Shown here one piece after another: positions 31,460 to 40,115 of a stretch of 64,000 nt of DNA. Positions within the stretch are counted from its first letter, which is position 1; every line of letters starts with the position of its first letter. The translations under genes and the position numbers were made by a program. A model generated the notes under the pieces. The model was given only the letters and a program-made list of their open reading frames with translations. It made no database searches and had not been told where the DNA came from. Source of the DNA: Halomonas faecis (GTDB taxonomy: Bacteria > Pseudomonadota > Gammaproteobacteria > Pseudomonadales > Halomonadaceae); the NCBI RefSeq assembly GCF_010993975.1, contig NZ_JAACZO010000003.1, positions 86,106-150,105 on the forward strand, in the 5' to 3' direction.

Positions 31460-32680
31460 TCAGCGCAAGGGCTGGCGCCGTTGAGGAGTCGGGCGTTCAC
31501 CGACCTCCAGGGTTACGGAGAGCGTTTCGCCGCCGCGTACCACGGTCAGCGGTAGTTCGGCACCGGGTTCGATGGCGGCGATATCGCTCATCGCGATGCG
31601 GGCATCGAGGATGGGGCGTCCATCCACCTCCAGCAGGACGTCCCCGGGCCGCAGATTGGCACGGTCGGCCGGACCATCGGGAACGACGCCGGCAATCACC
31701 ACCCCCTCTGGCGCATTGAGGCCGAAGGACGCGGCGAGCTCCGGCGTCATCTCCTGCGCCTCGATGCCGAGCCAGCCGCGAATGACACGCCCCTTCGTCA
31801 CCAAGTCATCGAGGATGCTGCTGGCCAGCCGGGTGGGAATGGCGAAGCCGACCCCCTGGGAGCCCCCCGAGCGGGAGAAGATCGCCGTATTGATCCCGAC
31901 CAGGGCTCCATCGGCGTTGACCAGAGCCCCCCCTGAGTTGCCTGGATTGATGGCGGCGTCGGTCTGAATGAAGTCCTCGTAGGCATTGAGTCCCAGATGG
32001 CTGCGGCCGGTGGCGCTGATGATGCCCATGGTGACGGTCTGGCCGACTCCGAAAGGGTTGCCGATCGCCAACGCCACGTCGCCGACAGCAACGTCTTGGC
32101 TATTGGCCAGCGAGATCACGGGCAGGTCGTCGACGTCGATGCGCAGCACGGCAAGGTCGCTTTCCGGGTCGGTCCCGACCACCTCGGCCAGGGTCTCACG
32201 GCCGTCACGCAGCGCCACCTGTATCTCGTCGGCGCCGTCGATCACATGGTGGTTGGTGAGCACGTAGCCATCCTCGCTGACGATGACTCCGGAGCCGAGA
32301 CTGGAGAGCAGGCGCTGTTGGCTCGGCAGTTCGTCACCGAAGAACTGCCGGAAGAACGGATCGGACATCAGGGGGTGTTCTTCGCGTTCGACCACGCGCG
32401 AGGAGTAGATGTTGACCACCGCGGGTGCGGCGTTTTCCACGGCAGTGGCGTAGCTGGCGGGGCCCTGTTCACGACTGAGCGGTGCCGCCTGACGCACTTC
32501 AGGGGTGGGGCGGGGAGCCGGCTCGCTCTCTGGTGCAGCGGTGGGGGCTTCCACGGGCGAGGACGATACGCGGGGTGTCGACGAGCGCTCTAGCAGTTGC
32601 GGAAAGGTGTTCAGCAACACGATGGCCAGCAATATTCCAGTGATGACGGGCCAGACATAGGCAGAGAAGGGTCGACGCAT
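31460..32680 (-). CDS. DegS/AlgW-type periplasmic serine endoprotease
   Basis: A 406-aa HtrA-family protease with one N-terminal transmembrane anchor (residues 8-28), a Pro-rich linker (about 35-70), a trypsin-like domain and a single PDZ domain (about 300-395). The catalytic triad is visible: His in LTNHHVID, Asp in DPESDLAVLRI, Ser in NPGNSGGALVN. The anchor plus one PDZ fits DegS/AlgW, which cleaves the anti-sigma factor RseA/MucA when misfolded porins accumulate, rather than DegP with two PDZ domains. Position after hisD resembles algW in Pseudomonas. Sigma-E partners are not in the window. Confidence 0.93.
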   Translation of the reverse strand: MRRPFSAYVWPVITGILLAIVLLNTFPQLLERSSTPRVSSSPVEAPTAAPESEPAPRPTPEVRQAAPLSREQGPASYATAVENAAPAVVNIYSSRVVEREEHPLMSDPFFRQFFGDELPSQQRLLSSLGSGVIVSEDGYVLTNHHVIDGADEIQVALRDGRETLAEVVGTDPESDLAVLRIDVDDLPVISLANSQDVAVGDVALAIGNPFGVGQTVTMGIISATGRSHLGLNAYEDFIQTDAAINPGNSGGALVNADGALVGINTAIFSRSGGSQGVGFAIPTRLASSILDDLVTKGRVIRGWLGIEAQEMTPELAASFGLNAPEGVVIAGVVPDGPADRANLRPGDVLLEVDGRPILDARIAMSDIAAIEPGAELPLTVVRGGETLSVTLEVGERPTPQRRQPLR

Positions 32681-32726
32681 GCGGCGCTATCCTGATCGGT
32701 AGGGGGGCGATGAGTTCCGTGCAGTC

Positions 32727-32755
32727 GTGACAATCAAAATGGCGTGCAATAGTGT
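32727..32755 (+). promoter_or_regulatory. Possible promoter for the Nif3-like gene
   Basis: GTGACA (32727-32732), a 17-nt spacer and TAGTGT (32750-32755) lie 35 nt before the ATG. The -35 is good (5 of 6) but the -10 is weak, so this is tentative. Confidence 0.3.
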
Positions 32756-32789
32756 ATCACTGCCACCCATTCGCTGTCCGGAGGCCCGA

Positions 32790-33551
32790 ATGATTGCCCG
32801 AGACCAACTGGTCGCTGCCTGCGATACGCTGCTCGATGCATCGCACTTCAAGGACTATACGCTCAATGGTCTACAGGTCGCCGGCCGGGAAGACGTTGCC
32901 CGGGTGATGACTGGGGTGACTGCCTGCCAGGCGCTGCTCGATGCGGCCGTGGCGTGGCGCGCGGATCTGCTGCTGGTTCATCACGGCTATTTCTGGAAGA
33001 ACGAGCCGGTGGCCGTCACCGGCATGAAGCGGCGTCGGCTGCGAACGCTGCTGGTCAATGACATCAATCTGCTGGCCTACCATCTGCCGCTCGACGCCCA
33101 TGCCGAGCTCGGTAACAATGCGCAGTTGGCTCGCCGTCTCGGTGTCGTGGTCGAGGGATGTGCCGATGGCGAGCTGGGCGAAGGGCTGGTTTGGCTGGGC
33201 AGCCTACCGGAACCCTGTGGCGCTCGAGAGCTGGCCGGGCGCGTGGATAGCGCCTTGTCACGCGCCCCGTTGCTGATCGAAGCGCCGGAGCGCAGCGATA
33301 TTCAGCGTCTTGCCTGGTGTACCGGGGGCGCCCAGGACATGATCGTTCAGGCCTGGGAGGCAGGAGCGGATGCCTTCCTGTCGGGGGAGATTTCCGAGCG
33401 CACGACGCACCTGGCACGCGAGCTGGGTATCCACTATCTGGCGGCCGGCCACCACGCTACCGAACGCTATGGCGTCAAGGCGCTGGGCGATTGGCTAGCG
33501 CGGGAATTCGGTGTCGAACATCGCTTCGTCGATATCGACAATCCCGCCTAG
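32790..33551 (+). CDS. Nif3-like dinuclear metal centre protein (YbgI family)
   Basis: A 253-aa NIF3/DUF34 protein. The family forms toroidal hexamers with two metal ions per subunit; its general function is unsettled (GTP cyclohydrolase I type 2-like fold). Metal-binding histidines are in LLLVHHGYFWK near residue 65 and in LAAGHHATERYGVKALG near residue 220. YHLPLDAHAELGNNAQLA is also typical. GGAGG lies 5 nt before the ATG of MIARDQLV. It is divergent from the DegS/AlgW gene. Confidence 0.92.
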   Translation: MIARDQLVAACDTLLDASHFKDYTLNGLQVAGREDVARVMTGVTACQALLDAAVAWRADLLLVHHGYFWKNEPVAVTGMKRRRLRTLLVNDINLLAYHLPLDAHAELGNNAQLARRLGVVVEGCADGELGEGLVWLGSLPEPCGARELAGRVDSALSRAPLLIEAPERSDIQRLAWCTGGAQDMIVQAWEAGADAFLSGEISERTTHLARELGIHYLAAGHHATERYGVKALGDWLAREFGVEHRFVDIDNPA

Positions 33552-33570
33552 GTGACACCGGGCGCCGAGG

Positions 33571-34020
33571 TCAGTAGCGTGGGGGCTGCGGCTCCGCAGC
33601 AGACTCCGTGCTGGGCTTGAGGCCGAAGTCCTCGGAGAGGGTGCCGCCGCGGCCGTCGGCATAGTCACGCGGAGTGGGGACGGTAGGGGCCGCGGTATCG
33701 TCAGCGATCGCCTCCAGCCCTCGACGTTCAGCCGGTGCCTTCTCGCCAAGGGCGGCCGCGTCGTCCGCCAAACGTTGCTCCAGAGCCTGAGATTCCCGCT
33801 GCAACCGGTTGACCAGCGAGGTGACTTCAGTGAAGTGTTCGCTGAGTCGTTCGCGCAGCTGAGTCAGTTCCCGTTCACGCTCGGCCAGCTGTCGGCGAAG
33901 ACGCTGACGCCGGTTGGCGCCGCCGCCGGCCAGGTGATACCCCATCGCGCCGAAGCCGCCGCCAGCCACCAGGCAGGCGAAGGCCAGAATCCAGTTGATG
34001 TTGCCGTATTCCACTTGCAT
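33571..34020 (-). CDS. zapG: DUF1043 membrane protein ZapG (YhcB)
   Basis: A 149-aa single-pass inner-membrane protein. The N-terminal helix (about residues 9-29, ILAFACLVAGGGFGAMGYHLAG in pieces) is followed by a cytoplasmic coiled coil (ERERELTQLRERLSEHF). The end carries the conserved PRDYADGRGGTLSEDFGLK pattern. In E. coli YhcB/ZapG links cell division and envelope growth. It is divergent from zapE, another division-associated gene. Confidence 0.9.
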   Translation of the reverse strand: MQVEYGNINWILAFACLVAGGGFGAMGYHLAGGGANRRQRLRRQLAERERELTQLRERLSEHFTEVTSLVNRLQRESQALEQRLADDAAALGEKAPAERRGLEAIADDTAAPTVPTPRDYADGRGGTLSEDFGLKPSTESAAEPQPPRY

Positions 34021-34068
34021 CTCTCCGTTCGGTGCGCGTGACTGGGTGGTGGGCCGACGTGCGTGCCC

Positions 34069-34099
34069 ATTATAGAGGTGCCGGTGGTCTCGGGGTCAA
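34069..34099 (-). promoter_or_regulatory. Promoter for zapG
   Basis: On the minus strand there is a -35 TTGACC (34094-34099), a 19-nt spacer and a perfect -10 TATAAT (34069-34074), about 50 nt before the zapG start. The spacer is longer than ideal. Confidence 0.5.
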
Positions 34100-34138
34100 C
34101 GCGCCAGAAGTCTTCCTGCGCCGGGTGGCTGGGATGCG

Positions 34139-34144
34139 TATAAT
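34139..34144 (+). promoter_or_regulatory. -10 element for zapE
   Basis: A perfect TATAAT lies 45 nt before the zapE ATG in an otherwise GC-rich spacer. No convincing -35 hexamer lies 16-18 nt upstream, so an activator may be needed or the match may be fortuitous. Confidence 0.4.
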
Positions 34145-34188
34145 GGCTGCCTTCATACCCAAGCGATCACGCCGAACCAGGAACCGTC

Positions 34189-35358
34189 ATGCGCGATACC
34201 GAGACTGCTCAGGGCGTTGCGACACCGCTGGAGTGCTACCGAGCTGACCTCGAACGGGAAGATTTTCAGTACGATCCAGCCCAGGAGCGCGCCGTCGCAC
34301 ATTTGCAGCGGCTCTACGACGAACTCGTTGCCAGCCCGCGCCCGGGGCCACGCGACACGCCCAGTGGCAAGGGCCTCAAGTCGAAGGTGGCGGGGTTGTT
34401 CGGTCGTGGCGACAAGGTGCGGGAGGAGCCGGTTCTGCCATCGATTCGAGGCCTCTATTTCTGGGGGGGAGTGGGCCGTGGCAAGACCTATCTGGTTGAC
34501 ACCTTTTACGAGGCGCTGCCTTTTCCGGACAAGATGCGCACTCACTTCCATCGTTTCATGCAGCGCGTCCACAACGACCTCGATCACTACAAGGGAGAGA
34601 GGAATCCGCTCACCCTCGTTGCCGGCAAGTTCGCCGCCGAAGCCCGCGTGATCTGTTTCGATGAGTTCTTCGTCAAGGACATCACCGATGCCATGATCCT
34701 GGCCAACCTCCTCGAGGCCTTGTTCGAGAGAGGGGTGGTGCTGGTGGCGACATCCAACATCGTACCCGACGAACTCTACAAGGACGGCCTGCAACGGGCG
34801 CGCTTCCTGCCCGCCATCGATCTGCTCAAACGGCACTGCGAAGTGGTCAACGTCGATTCGGGTATCGACTATCGGCTGCGTGCGCTCGAGCGCGCCGAAA
34901 TCTACCATGCGCCACTCGACGCCTCGGCCGAGACGGAGCTAGCGCGCAGCTTTCGCGAGATTGCCGGGCACGAAGGCGAGTCCGACGTGGCCATCGAGAT
35001 CAACCACCGGGTGCTGCATGCGCGCCGCCTGCACGATGACGTCGTATGGTTCGAGTTCCACGAACTGTGCGATGGGCCCCGTAGTCAGAACGACTACATC
35101 GAGCTGGCCCGCGAGTATCACAGCGTGCTGGTCTCGAACGTGCCGGGCATGAGCGGGGCCACCGACGACCAGGCACGGCGCTTCATCAACTTGGTCGATG
35201 AGTTCTACGATCGCGGCGTGAAGCTGTTGATGTCGGCGGAGGTGCCCGTGGACCAGTTGTATGCCGAGGGGCGTCTTGCCTTCGAATTCAAGCGCACATT
35301 GTCACGTCTGCGGGAGATGCAGTCCCGGGAATACCTGGCCTTGCCGCACAAGCCCTGA
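34189..35358 (+). CDS. zapE: Cell division ATPase ZapE
   Basis: ZapE of 389 aa, an AFG1-like AAA+ ATPase that associates with the Z-ring in E. coli. Walker A is WGGVGRGKTYLVD near residue 97 and Walker B is VICFDEFFVKDITDAM. ATSNIVPDELYKDGLQR, GIDYRLRAL and FINLVDEFYDRGVKL follow. AGGA lies 7 nt before the ATG. A dispersed repeat begins immediately after its stop codon. Confidence 0.95.
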   Translation: MRDTETAQGVATPLECYRADLEREDFQYDPAQERAVAHLQRLYDELVASPRPGPRDTPSGKGLKSKVAGLFGRGDKVREEPVLPSIRGLYFWGGVGRGKTYLVDTFYEALPFPDKMRTHFHRFMQRVHNDLDHYKGERNPLTLVAGKFAAEARVICFDEFFVKDITDAMILANLLEALFERGVVLVATSNIVPDELYKDGLQRARFLPAIDLLKRHCEVVNVDSGIDYRLRALERAEIYHAPLDASAETELARSFREIAGHEGESDVAIEINHRVLHARRLHDDVVWFEFHELCDGPRSQNDYIELAREYHSVLVSNVPGMSGATDDQARRFINLVDEFYDRGVKLLMSAEVPVDQLYAEGRLAFEFKRTLSRLREMQSREYLALPHKP

Positions 35359-35475
35359 CCCGGCTTCGCCGGGAGCATGAAGCGGGAAGAGCGCCCGCTG
35401 CGCGGGCTTGAGCTGGAAGAAAACCTTGTGACGTCAGGGTTGGTGTCACCATGCTGCCTTCCAGCTTCCAGCATT
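35359..35475. repeat. Dispersed stem-loop repeat, copy C
   Basis: It starts at the base after the zapE stop with a perfect CCCGGC/GCCGGG hairpin (35359-35373), then a GCCCGC/GCGGGC stem. An inverted pair follows: GCTGGAAG at 35412-35419 and CTTCCAGC at 35458-35465. The stretch between the pair aligns by eye with copy B at 16276-16313. It ends just before the rplM promoter. Likely a non-coding REP-like or MITE-like element. Confidence 0.75.
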
Positions 35476-35503
35476 GCCTTGGCGGTGGCCGCTCGTGTAG
35501 AAT
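35474..35503 (+). promoter_or_regulatory. Promoter for rplM-rpsI
   Basis: A -35 TTGCCT (35474-35479), an 18-nt spacer and a -10 TAGAAT (35498-35503) predict a start near 35510 and a leader of about 110 nt before the conserved L13 start codon. The -35 overlaps the edge of repeat copy C. Confidence 0.55.
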
Positions 35504-35519
35504 GCGCGCTCGCTCGACC

Positions 35520-35583
35520 GTTGTTTCGCCTGCGGGCGGACAACCAAGAAAAATAGGGACGATCCCATGCCGGCAGCGCCGGC
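35520..35583 (+). promoter_or_regulatory. Structured leader of rplM
   Basis: Three potential hairpins follow the promoter: GTTGT/ACAAC enclosing CGCC/GGCG (35520-35544), GGGA/TCCC, and GCCGGC/GCCGGC (35569-35583). In E. coli L13 represses its own mRNA leader, so this could be the L13-binding operator; that is inference. The region also contains an in-frame upstream ATG at 35567. Confidence 0.4.
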
Positions 35584-35620
35584 GGCTGGATCCAATACAT
35601 CCAATGTGGTGCTTTCATCC

Positions 35621-36049
35621 ATGAAGACGTTCACTGCCAAACCGCAGTCCGTGCAGCGCGACTGGTACGTCGTTGATGCCACGGACAAGACGCTCGGCCG
35701 ACTGGCCACCGAGATCGCTCGTCGCCTGCGTGGCAAGCACAAGCCCGAGTTCACCCCCCATGTCGATACCGGTGACTACATCGTCGTGGTCAATGCCGAA
35801 AAGGTTCAGGTGACCGGCAACAAGGCCCGGGCCAAGAACTATTACCGCCACACCGGCTATCCGGGTGGTCTGCGTTCCATGAGCTTCGAGCAGATGATCG
35901 CTCATGCGCCGGAGCGCGTCATCGAGTCTGCCGTCAAGGGCATGCTGCCGAAGGGCCCCCTGGGGCGCGCCATGTATTCCAAGCTGAAGGTTTACGCTGG
36001 TGCCGAGCACCCGCATGCCGCCCAGCAGCCGCAAGAATTGAACATCTGA
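35621..36049 (+). CDS. rplM: 50S ribosomal protein L13
   Basis: L13 of 142 aa, an early assembly protein of the large subunit. [62 protein letters not shown] and HPHAAQQPQ match E. coli L13 closely (all in shorter overlapping segments). I chose the ATG giving the universal N-terminus and E. coli length. An in-frame ATG at 35567 has a better ribosome-binding site (AGGGA, 6 nt) and would add 18 residues. It is followed by rpsI after 13 nt. Confidence 0.97.
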   Translation: MKTFTAKPQSVQRDWYVVDATDKTLGRLATEIARRLRGKHKPEFTPHVDTGDYIVVVNAEKVQVTGNKARAKNYYRHTGYPGGLRSMSFEQMIAHAPERVIESAVKGMLPKGPLGRAMYSKLKVYAGAEHPHAAQQPQELNI

Positions 36050-36062
36050 GGGGGTCATCGCC

Positions 36063-36452
36063 ATGACACAGCAGTATTACGGTACCGGGCGCCGCAAGAC
36101 TTCCACTGCCCGCGTCTTTCTCAAGCCGGGCACCGGCAAGATCACCGTCAACAGCCGCGAGCTGGATCAGTACTTCGGTCGCGTGACCGGCCGCATGGTC
36201 GTTCGCCAGCCGCTGGAGCTGACCGACACTCTCGGACAGTTCGACGTCTACGTTACCGTCAAGGGCGGTGGCGGCAGCGCTCAGGCAGGAGCCATCCGTC
36301 ACGGTATTACTCGGGCGTTGATGCAGTACAACGAGGAGTTCCGCCAGCCGTTGCGTGCGGCAGGCTATGTCACCCGCGATGCCCGCGAGGTCGAGCGCAA
36401 GAAGGTGGGGCTGCGCAAAGCACGCCGTCGCCCGCAGTTCTCCAAGCGCTGA
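36063..36452 (+). CDS. rpsI: 30S ribosomal protein S9
   Basis: S9 of 129 aa (E. coli 130), whose C-terminal tail reaches the P-site tRNA anticodon loop. [19 protein letters not shown] at the N-terminus, [19 protein letters not shown], and the basic tail [12 protein letters not shown] are diagnostic. GAGGGGG lies upstream of the ATG. It is co-transcribed with rplM and ends at a strong terminator. Confidence 0.98.
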   Translation: MTQQYYGTGRRKTSTARVFLKPGTGKITVNSRELDQYFGRVTGRMVVRQPLELTDTLGQFDVYVTVKGGGGSAQAGAIRHGITRALMQYNEEFRQPLRAAGYVTRDAREVERKKVGLRKARRRPQFSKR

Positions 36453-36470
36453 TACAGTCATTACTGCGAC

Positions 36471-36507
36471 AAAAAAGCCCAGGCGGTTGCCTGGGCTTTT
36501 TCTTTTT
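36471..36507 (+). terminator. Intrinsic terminator after rpsI
   Basis: A perfect GCCCAGGC/GCCTGGGC stem with a GGTT loop is flanked by an A-run before and TTTTTCTTTTT after. This is the clearest Rho-independent terminator in the window. Confidence 0.95.
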
Positions 36508-36557
36508 CAGACAGGGGCTTGCAAGATAAATGCCACCTTCGTCAGGCCTCGTTCGTC

Positions 36558-36586
36558 TTGTGCATGACGGCGCGATTCCTTACTAT
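36558..36586 (+). promoter_or_regulatory. Promoter for petABC
   Basis: A -35 TTGTGC (36558-36563), a 17-nt spacer and a -10 TACTAT (36581-36586) lie 80 nt before the petA ATG, just after the rpsI terminator. Confidence 0.55.
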
Positions 36587-36666
36587 GTGGCGGATTTGGT
36601 ATCCGTGGTCGCGGGAAGAAAATCCCGTGATGGATCACCGGGTAAGCTGATGGGAGAAACCATAAC

Positions 36667-37260
36667 ATGGCAGATAACGGCGTGAACAAAGGGCGGCGCC
36701 GTCTCCTCTTGGGTGCGACCACCGTGGTGGGTGCGGTGGGTGCCGTAGGAGTGGCGGTTCCCTTTGTGGCTTCCTGGCAGCCGAGTGCCAGGGCAAGGGC
36801 AGCGGGCGCGCCCGTAAAAGCGGACGTCTCCAAGCTAGAGGAAGGGCAGCGCATGATCGTCGAGTGGCGCGGGCGTCCGGTATGGATCGTCAAGCGCACA
36901 CCCGGAATGATCGAGCGTACGGAGAGTTTCGATACGTCACGGTTGGCCGACCCGGAGTCCAACGAGCCACAGCAGCCCGAGTACGTCTCCGGGCCGCTAC
37001 GGTCGATTCGTCCCGAGATATCGGTGCTGATCGGGATCTGCACGCACCTCGGCTGCTCGCCGCTGTTCCGCCCCGAACCGGAAGACGTGGACATGGAAGC
37101 CTGGCCGGGCGGCTACTTCTGCCCCTGTCATGGCTCCTTCTTCGACCTGTCGGGGCGCGTGTTCCGTAACGTGCCGGCGCCGACGAACCTGGAGGTCCCG
37201 CCGTACCGCTTCGAAAGCGACGATGTGATCATCGTTGGCGAAGACGAGGAGACTGCCTGA
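36667..37260 (+). CDS. petA: Ubiquinol-cytochrome c reductase Rieske iron-sulfur subunit
   Basis: Rieske protein of 197 aa, electron acceptor from ubiquinol in cytochrome bc1. A twin-arginine-like RRRLLLGATTVVG start precedes the transmembrane anchor (about residues 15-38). The 2Fe-2S ligands are in CTHLGCSP (about residue 127) and CPCHGSFFDLSG (about residue 152). NVPAPTNLEVPPYRF closes the cluster loop. It overlaps petB by 1 nt. Confidence 0.97.
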   Translation: MADNGVNKGRRRLLLGATTVVGAVGAVGVAVPFVASWQPSARARAAGAPVKADVSKLEEGQRMIVEWRGRPVWIVKRTPGMIERTESFDTSRLADPESNEPQQPEYVSGPLRSIRPEISVLIGICTHLGCSPLFRPEPEDVDMEAWPGGYFCPCHGSFFDLSGRVFRNVPAPTNLEVPPYRFESDDVIIVGEDEETA

Positions 37261-38519
37261 TGGGTAACCCGAACAAAGCCAAGGCGGAAAGCGGGATCAT
37301 GCGCTGGGTCGATGATCGCTTCCCCGCCACGCAGATGTGGCAGGATCACCTGTCCAAGTACTATGCCCCGAAGAACTTCAACTTCTGGTACTTCTTCGGT
37401 TCGCTGGCCATGCTGGTGCTGGTCAACCAGATACTCACCGGCATCTGGCTGACCATGAGCTACAATCCCTCGGCCGAGGGGGCCTTCCGTTCGGTCGAGT
37501 ACATCATGCGCGACGTCGAGTGGGGCTGGCTGTTGCGCTACCTGCACTCCACCGGCGCAACCGCGTTCTTCGTGGTCGTCTACCTGCACATGTTCCGTGG
37601 TCTGCTCTACGGTTCCTACAAGGCGCCTCGCGAGCTGGTCTGGATCTTCGGCATGGCCATCTACCTGGTGCTCATGGCCGAAGCCTTCATGGGCTACCTG
37701 CTGCCGTGGGGCCAGATGTCCTACTGGGGCGCCCAGGTCATCATCTCGCTGTTCTCGGCCATCCCGGTGATCGGTCCGGACCTGACTCAATGGATTCGTG
37801 GCGACTTCCTGATTTCCGGTATCACCTTGAATCGCTTCTTCGCCCTGCACGTGGTGGCGCTGCCCATCGTGATTCTCGCGCTGGTGGTGCTGCATATCAT
37901 CGCCCTGCACGAGGTCGGTTCCAACAATCCGGACGGCATCGACATCAAGGCCAAGAAGGACGAGTCCGGAAAGCCGCTGGATGGCATTCCCTTCCACCCG
38001 TACTACACGGTGAAGGACATTTTCGGAGTGGCGGTGTTCCTGTTCGTCTTCATGGTGGTGGTCTTCTACTTCCCCGAAGGCGGCGGCTATTTCCTCGAGG
38101 CGCCCAACTTCCAGCCGGCCAACCCGATGGTGACGCCGGATCACATCGCTCCGGTGTGGTACTTCACGCCCTTCTACGCGATCCTGCGCGCCATTACCTT
38201 CTCGGTGTTCGGGCTGGATGCCAAGTTCTTGGGTGTGATTTTCATGGGCGGGGCCATTGCCGTGCTCTTCGTGCTGCCCTGGCTGGATCGCAGCCCGGTG
38301 CGCTCCATGCGCTACAAGGGGTGGATGTCCAAGGTCATGCTGGTGGTGTTCGCCGTGAGCTTCGTGATCTTGGGCATACTGGGCGCACTGCCCGCCACGC
38401 CACTGCGCACTGCCGTTGCCCAGCTGTGCACCGCGCTCTACTTCGCCTTCTTCCTGCTGATGCCGCTCTACACTCGGCTGGAGAAGACCAAACCCGTTCC
38501 GGAGAGGGTGACTGGCTAA
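37260..38519 (+). CDS. petB: Cytochrome b of the bc1 complex
   Basis: Cytochrome b of 419 aa, the membrane subunit of bc1 with two b hemes and both quinone sites. About eight to nine helices are visible. Heme ligands lie in LHSTGATAFFVVVYLHMF and in FFALHVVALPIVILALVVLH. The Qo motif PEGGGYF corresponds to the PEWY-type loop region. WGWLLRYLHSTG and GYLLPWGQMSYWGA are typical. It is the single-chain (fused b6/IV) form, coupled to petA and petC by 1-nt overlaps. Confidence 0.97.
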   Translation: MGNPNKAKAESGIMRWVDDRFPATQMWQDHLSKYYAPKNFNFWYFFGSLAMLVLVNQILTGIWLTMSYNPSAEGAFRSVEYIMRDVEWGWLLRYLHSTGATAFFVVVYLHMFRGLLYGSYKAPRELVWIFGMAIYLVLMAEAFMGYLLPWGQMSYWGAQVIISLFSAIPVIGPDLTQWIRGDFLISGITLNRFFALHVVALPIVILALVVLHIIALHEVGSNNPDGIDIKAKKDESGKPLDGIPFHPYYTVKDIFGVAVFLFVFMVVVFYFPEGGGYFLEAPNFQPANPMVTPDHIAPVWYFTPFYAILRAITFSVFGLDAKFLGVIFMGGAIAVLFVLPWLDRSPVRSMRYKGWMSKVMLVVFAVSFVILGILGALPATPLRTAVAQLCTALYFAFFLLMPLYTRLEKTKPVPERVTG

Positions 38520-39286
38520 TGAAAAAGCAACTGTTCGCACTGCTCTTCGCGCTGGTGCCGCTCTCGGCATTGGGAGCCGGCGCTGCAGACGTGCCTCATT
38601 CGATGACCCCGGATCTCGATGACAAGGCATCACTGCAGCGGGGCATGCAGCTCTATACCAACTACTGCATGGGCTGCCACTCCCTGGAGCATCAGCGTTT
38701 TGCCAGGGCTGCCGAGGATCTGGGCATGCCCCAGGATTTGGTCGAGCAGAACCTGATCTTCTCTTCCGATCAGGCCTACAATGATCTGATGCACAACGCG
38801 ATGGCCGAAGAGGACGCGGCCAACTGGTTCGGTGCCGCGGCACCTGACTTGACCCTGGAGTCGCGCGTGCGCGGTACCGACTGGATTTACTCCTATCTGC
38901 TCACCTTCTACCGCGATCCCGAGCGTCCCAATGGGGTCAACAATCAGGTGTTCGAGATGGTGTCGATGCCCAACGTGCTCGAACCGCTGCAGGGCGTGCA
39001 AGAGCAGGTCTGTGCGGAGAGCGACCGCCCGGTGGAGGGCGCCGAGCTCGATCCGTTGACCGGCAAGTACCAGTCGTGCGACGTGCTGCAGGTCACCCAG
39101 CCGGGCGCCATGGAGCCCGACGAGTTCGAGGCGGCGGTCTACGATCTGACCAACTTCCTGGCCTACGTTGGTGAGCCATCGAAGCTGCAGGCCCAGACCC
39201 TGGGTCCGAAGGTGTTGATCTTCATCTTCATCTTCGGCGTGCTGGCGTATCTTTTGAAACGCGAATACTGGCGCGACGTTCACTGA
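38519..39286 (+). CDS. petC: Cytochrome c1 of the bc1 complex
   Basis: Cytochrome c1 of 255 aa. A signal peptide covers residues 1-22. The heme-attachment motif CMGCH is at about residue 43, with the axial Met probably in VSMPNVL (about residue 146). A C-terminal transmembrane anchor (KVLIFIFIFGVLAYLLK) ends the protein. The ATG overlaps the petB TAA by 1 nt (TAATG). A large frame antisense or out of frame to petB reaches into this gene but is not the real start. Confidence 0.96.
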   Translation: MKKQLFALLFALVPLSALGAGAADVPHSMTPDLDDKASLQRGMQLYTNYCMGCHSLEHQRFARAAEDLGMPQDLVEQNLIFSSDQAYNDLMHNAMAEEDAANWFGAAAPDLTLESRVRGTDWIYSYLLTFYRDPERPNGVNNQVFEMVSMPNVLEPLQGVQEQVCAESDRPVEGAELDPLTGKYQSCDVLQVTQPGAMEPDEFEAAVYDLTNFLAYVGEPSKLQAQTLGPKVLIFIFIFGVLAYLLKREYWRDVH

Positions 39287-39306
39287 TCTCACGGTCAGTG
39301 GTAGTT

Positions 39307-39340
39307 CAGGGGGCGTATGGCCGAGGCCGTGCGCCCCCTG
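39307..39340 (+). terminator. Stem-loop after petC
   Basis: CAGGGGGCG and CGCCCCCTG pair over 9 bp, with an inner GGCC/GGCC that can extend the stem. No T-run follows, so termination is uncertain; it may protect the petABC mRNA end. Confidence 0.45.
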
Positions 39341-39438
39341 TGCGTTGTCGCGAGGTCGAGGTAGGGTGTAACGTCGGCGCCCCTGCCAGGTGGCTCGCGT
39401 GTTATCATTCGAATTCGATTTGATGCGAGGAATGTTTC

Positions 39439-40065
39439 ATGGGTGTAGTGGCCAAGCGGTCATCGATGACCTTCTACTCCGGTAGCGATGATCACTTCAG
39501 TCATCGTGTGCGCATCGTGCTGGCCGAGAAAGGCGTCGCGGTGGACATCGTGGAGGTCAGCGGCGATCAGCGTCCCGAGGAGCTCGCCGACCTCAACCCT
39601 TATAACAGCGTGCCCACGCTGCTGGACAGGGATCTGGTTCTCTATGAATCCAAGGTGATGATGGAGTACCTCGATGAGCGTTTTCCGCATCCGCCTTTGC
39701 TGCCGGTCTATCCGGTGGCGCGTGCTCAGAGCCGACTGTGGATGCATCGTATCGAGCGTGAATGGTGCCCCCTGGTCGAGCAAATCGAGCGAGGCGGAAA
39801 GAAAGACGTCGAGAAGTCGCGCAAGGAGCTGCGCGAGAGCCTGGTCGGCATTTCGCCCATCTTCGAGGATATGCCCTATTTCATGAGCGAGGAGTTTTCG
39901 CTGGTGGACTGCTGCATTGCCCCGATTCTGTGGCGGTTGCCGGAACTGGGTATCGAGCTGCCCGAAAAGCAGGTCAAGCCGCTGATCAGCTACATGGACA
40001 GGCTGTTCGAGCGCGATGCTTTCATTGCTTCGCTAAGTGAGCGCGAGCGCGAAATCCGCGCTTGA
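39439..40065 (+). CDS. sspA: Stringent starvation protein A
   Basis: SspA of 208 aa, a glutathione-transferase-fold RNA polymerase-associated factor induced in starvation; it lacks GST catalysis. The N-terminal thioredoxin-like part ([23 protein letters not shown] in pieces; [20 protein letters not shown]) and the C-terminal helical part ([22 protein letters not shown] in pieces) are typical. GAGGAA lies 7 nt upstream of the ATG. It pairs with sspB, 50 nt downstream. Confidence 0.96.
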   Translation: MGVVAKRSSMTFYSGSDDHFSHRVRIVLAEKGVAVDIVEVSGDQRPEELADLNPYNSVPTLLDRDLVLYESKVMMEYLDERFPHPPLLPVYPVARAQSRLWMHRIEREWCPLVEQIERGGKKDVEKSRKELRESLVGISPIFEDMPYFMSEEFSLVDCCIAPILWRLPELGIELPEKQVKPLISYMDRLFERDAFIASLSEREREIRA

Positions 40066-40115
40066 ACGCCATGATGCTGGCGAGGCGAGTGTAACCAACT
40101 GGAGGAAGGCAACCG

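Noticed and set aside
37128..38843. Minus-strand ORF of 571 codons opposite petB/petC
   Set aside because: A His/Glu/Gln-rich translation typical of the complement of a membrane-protein gene; PetB and PetC are unambiguous on the other strand.
37337..39286. A 649-codon frame as one protein ending in cytochrome c1
   Set aside because: The upstream two thirds are the out-of-frame shadow of petB; the real c1 start with signal peptide is at 38519.
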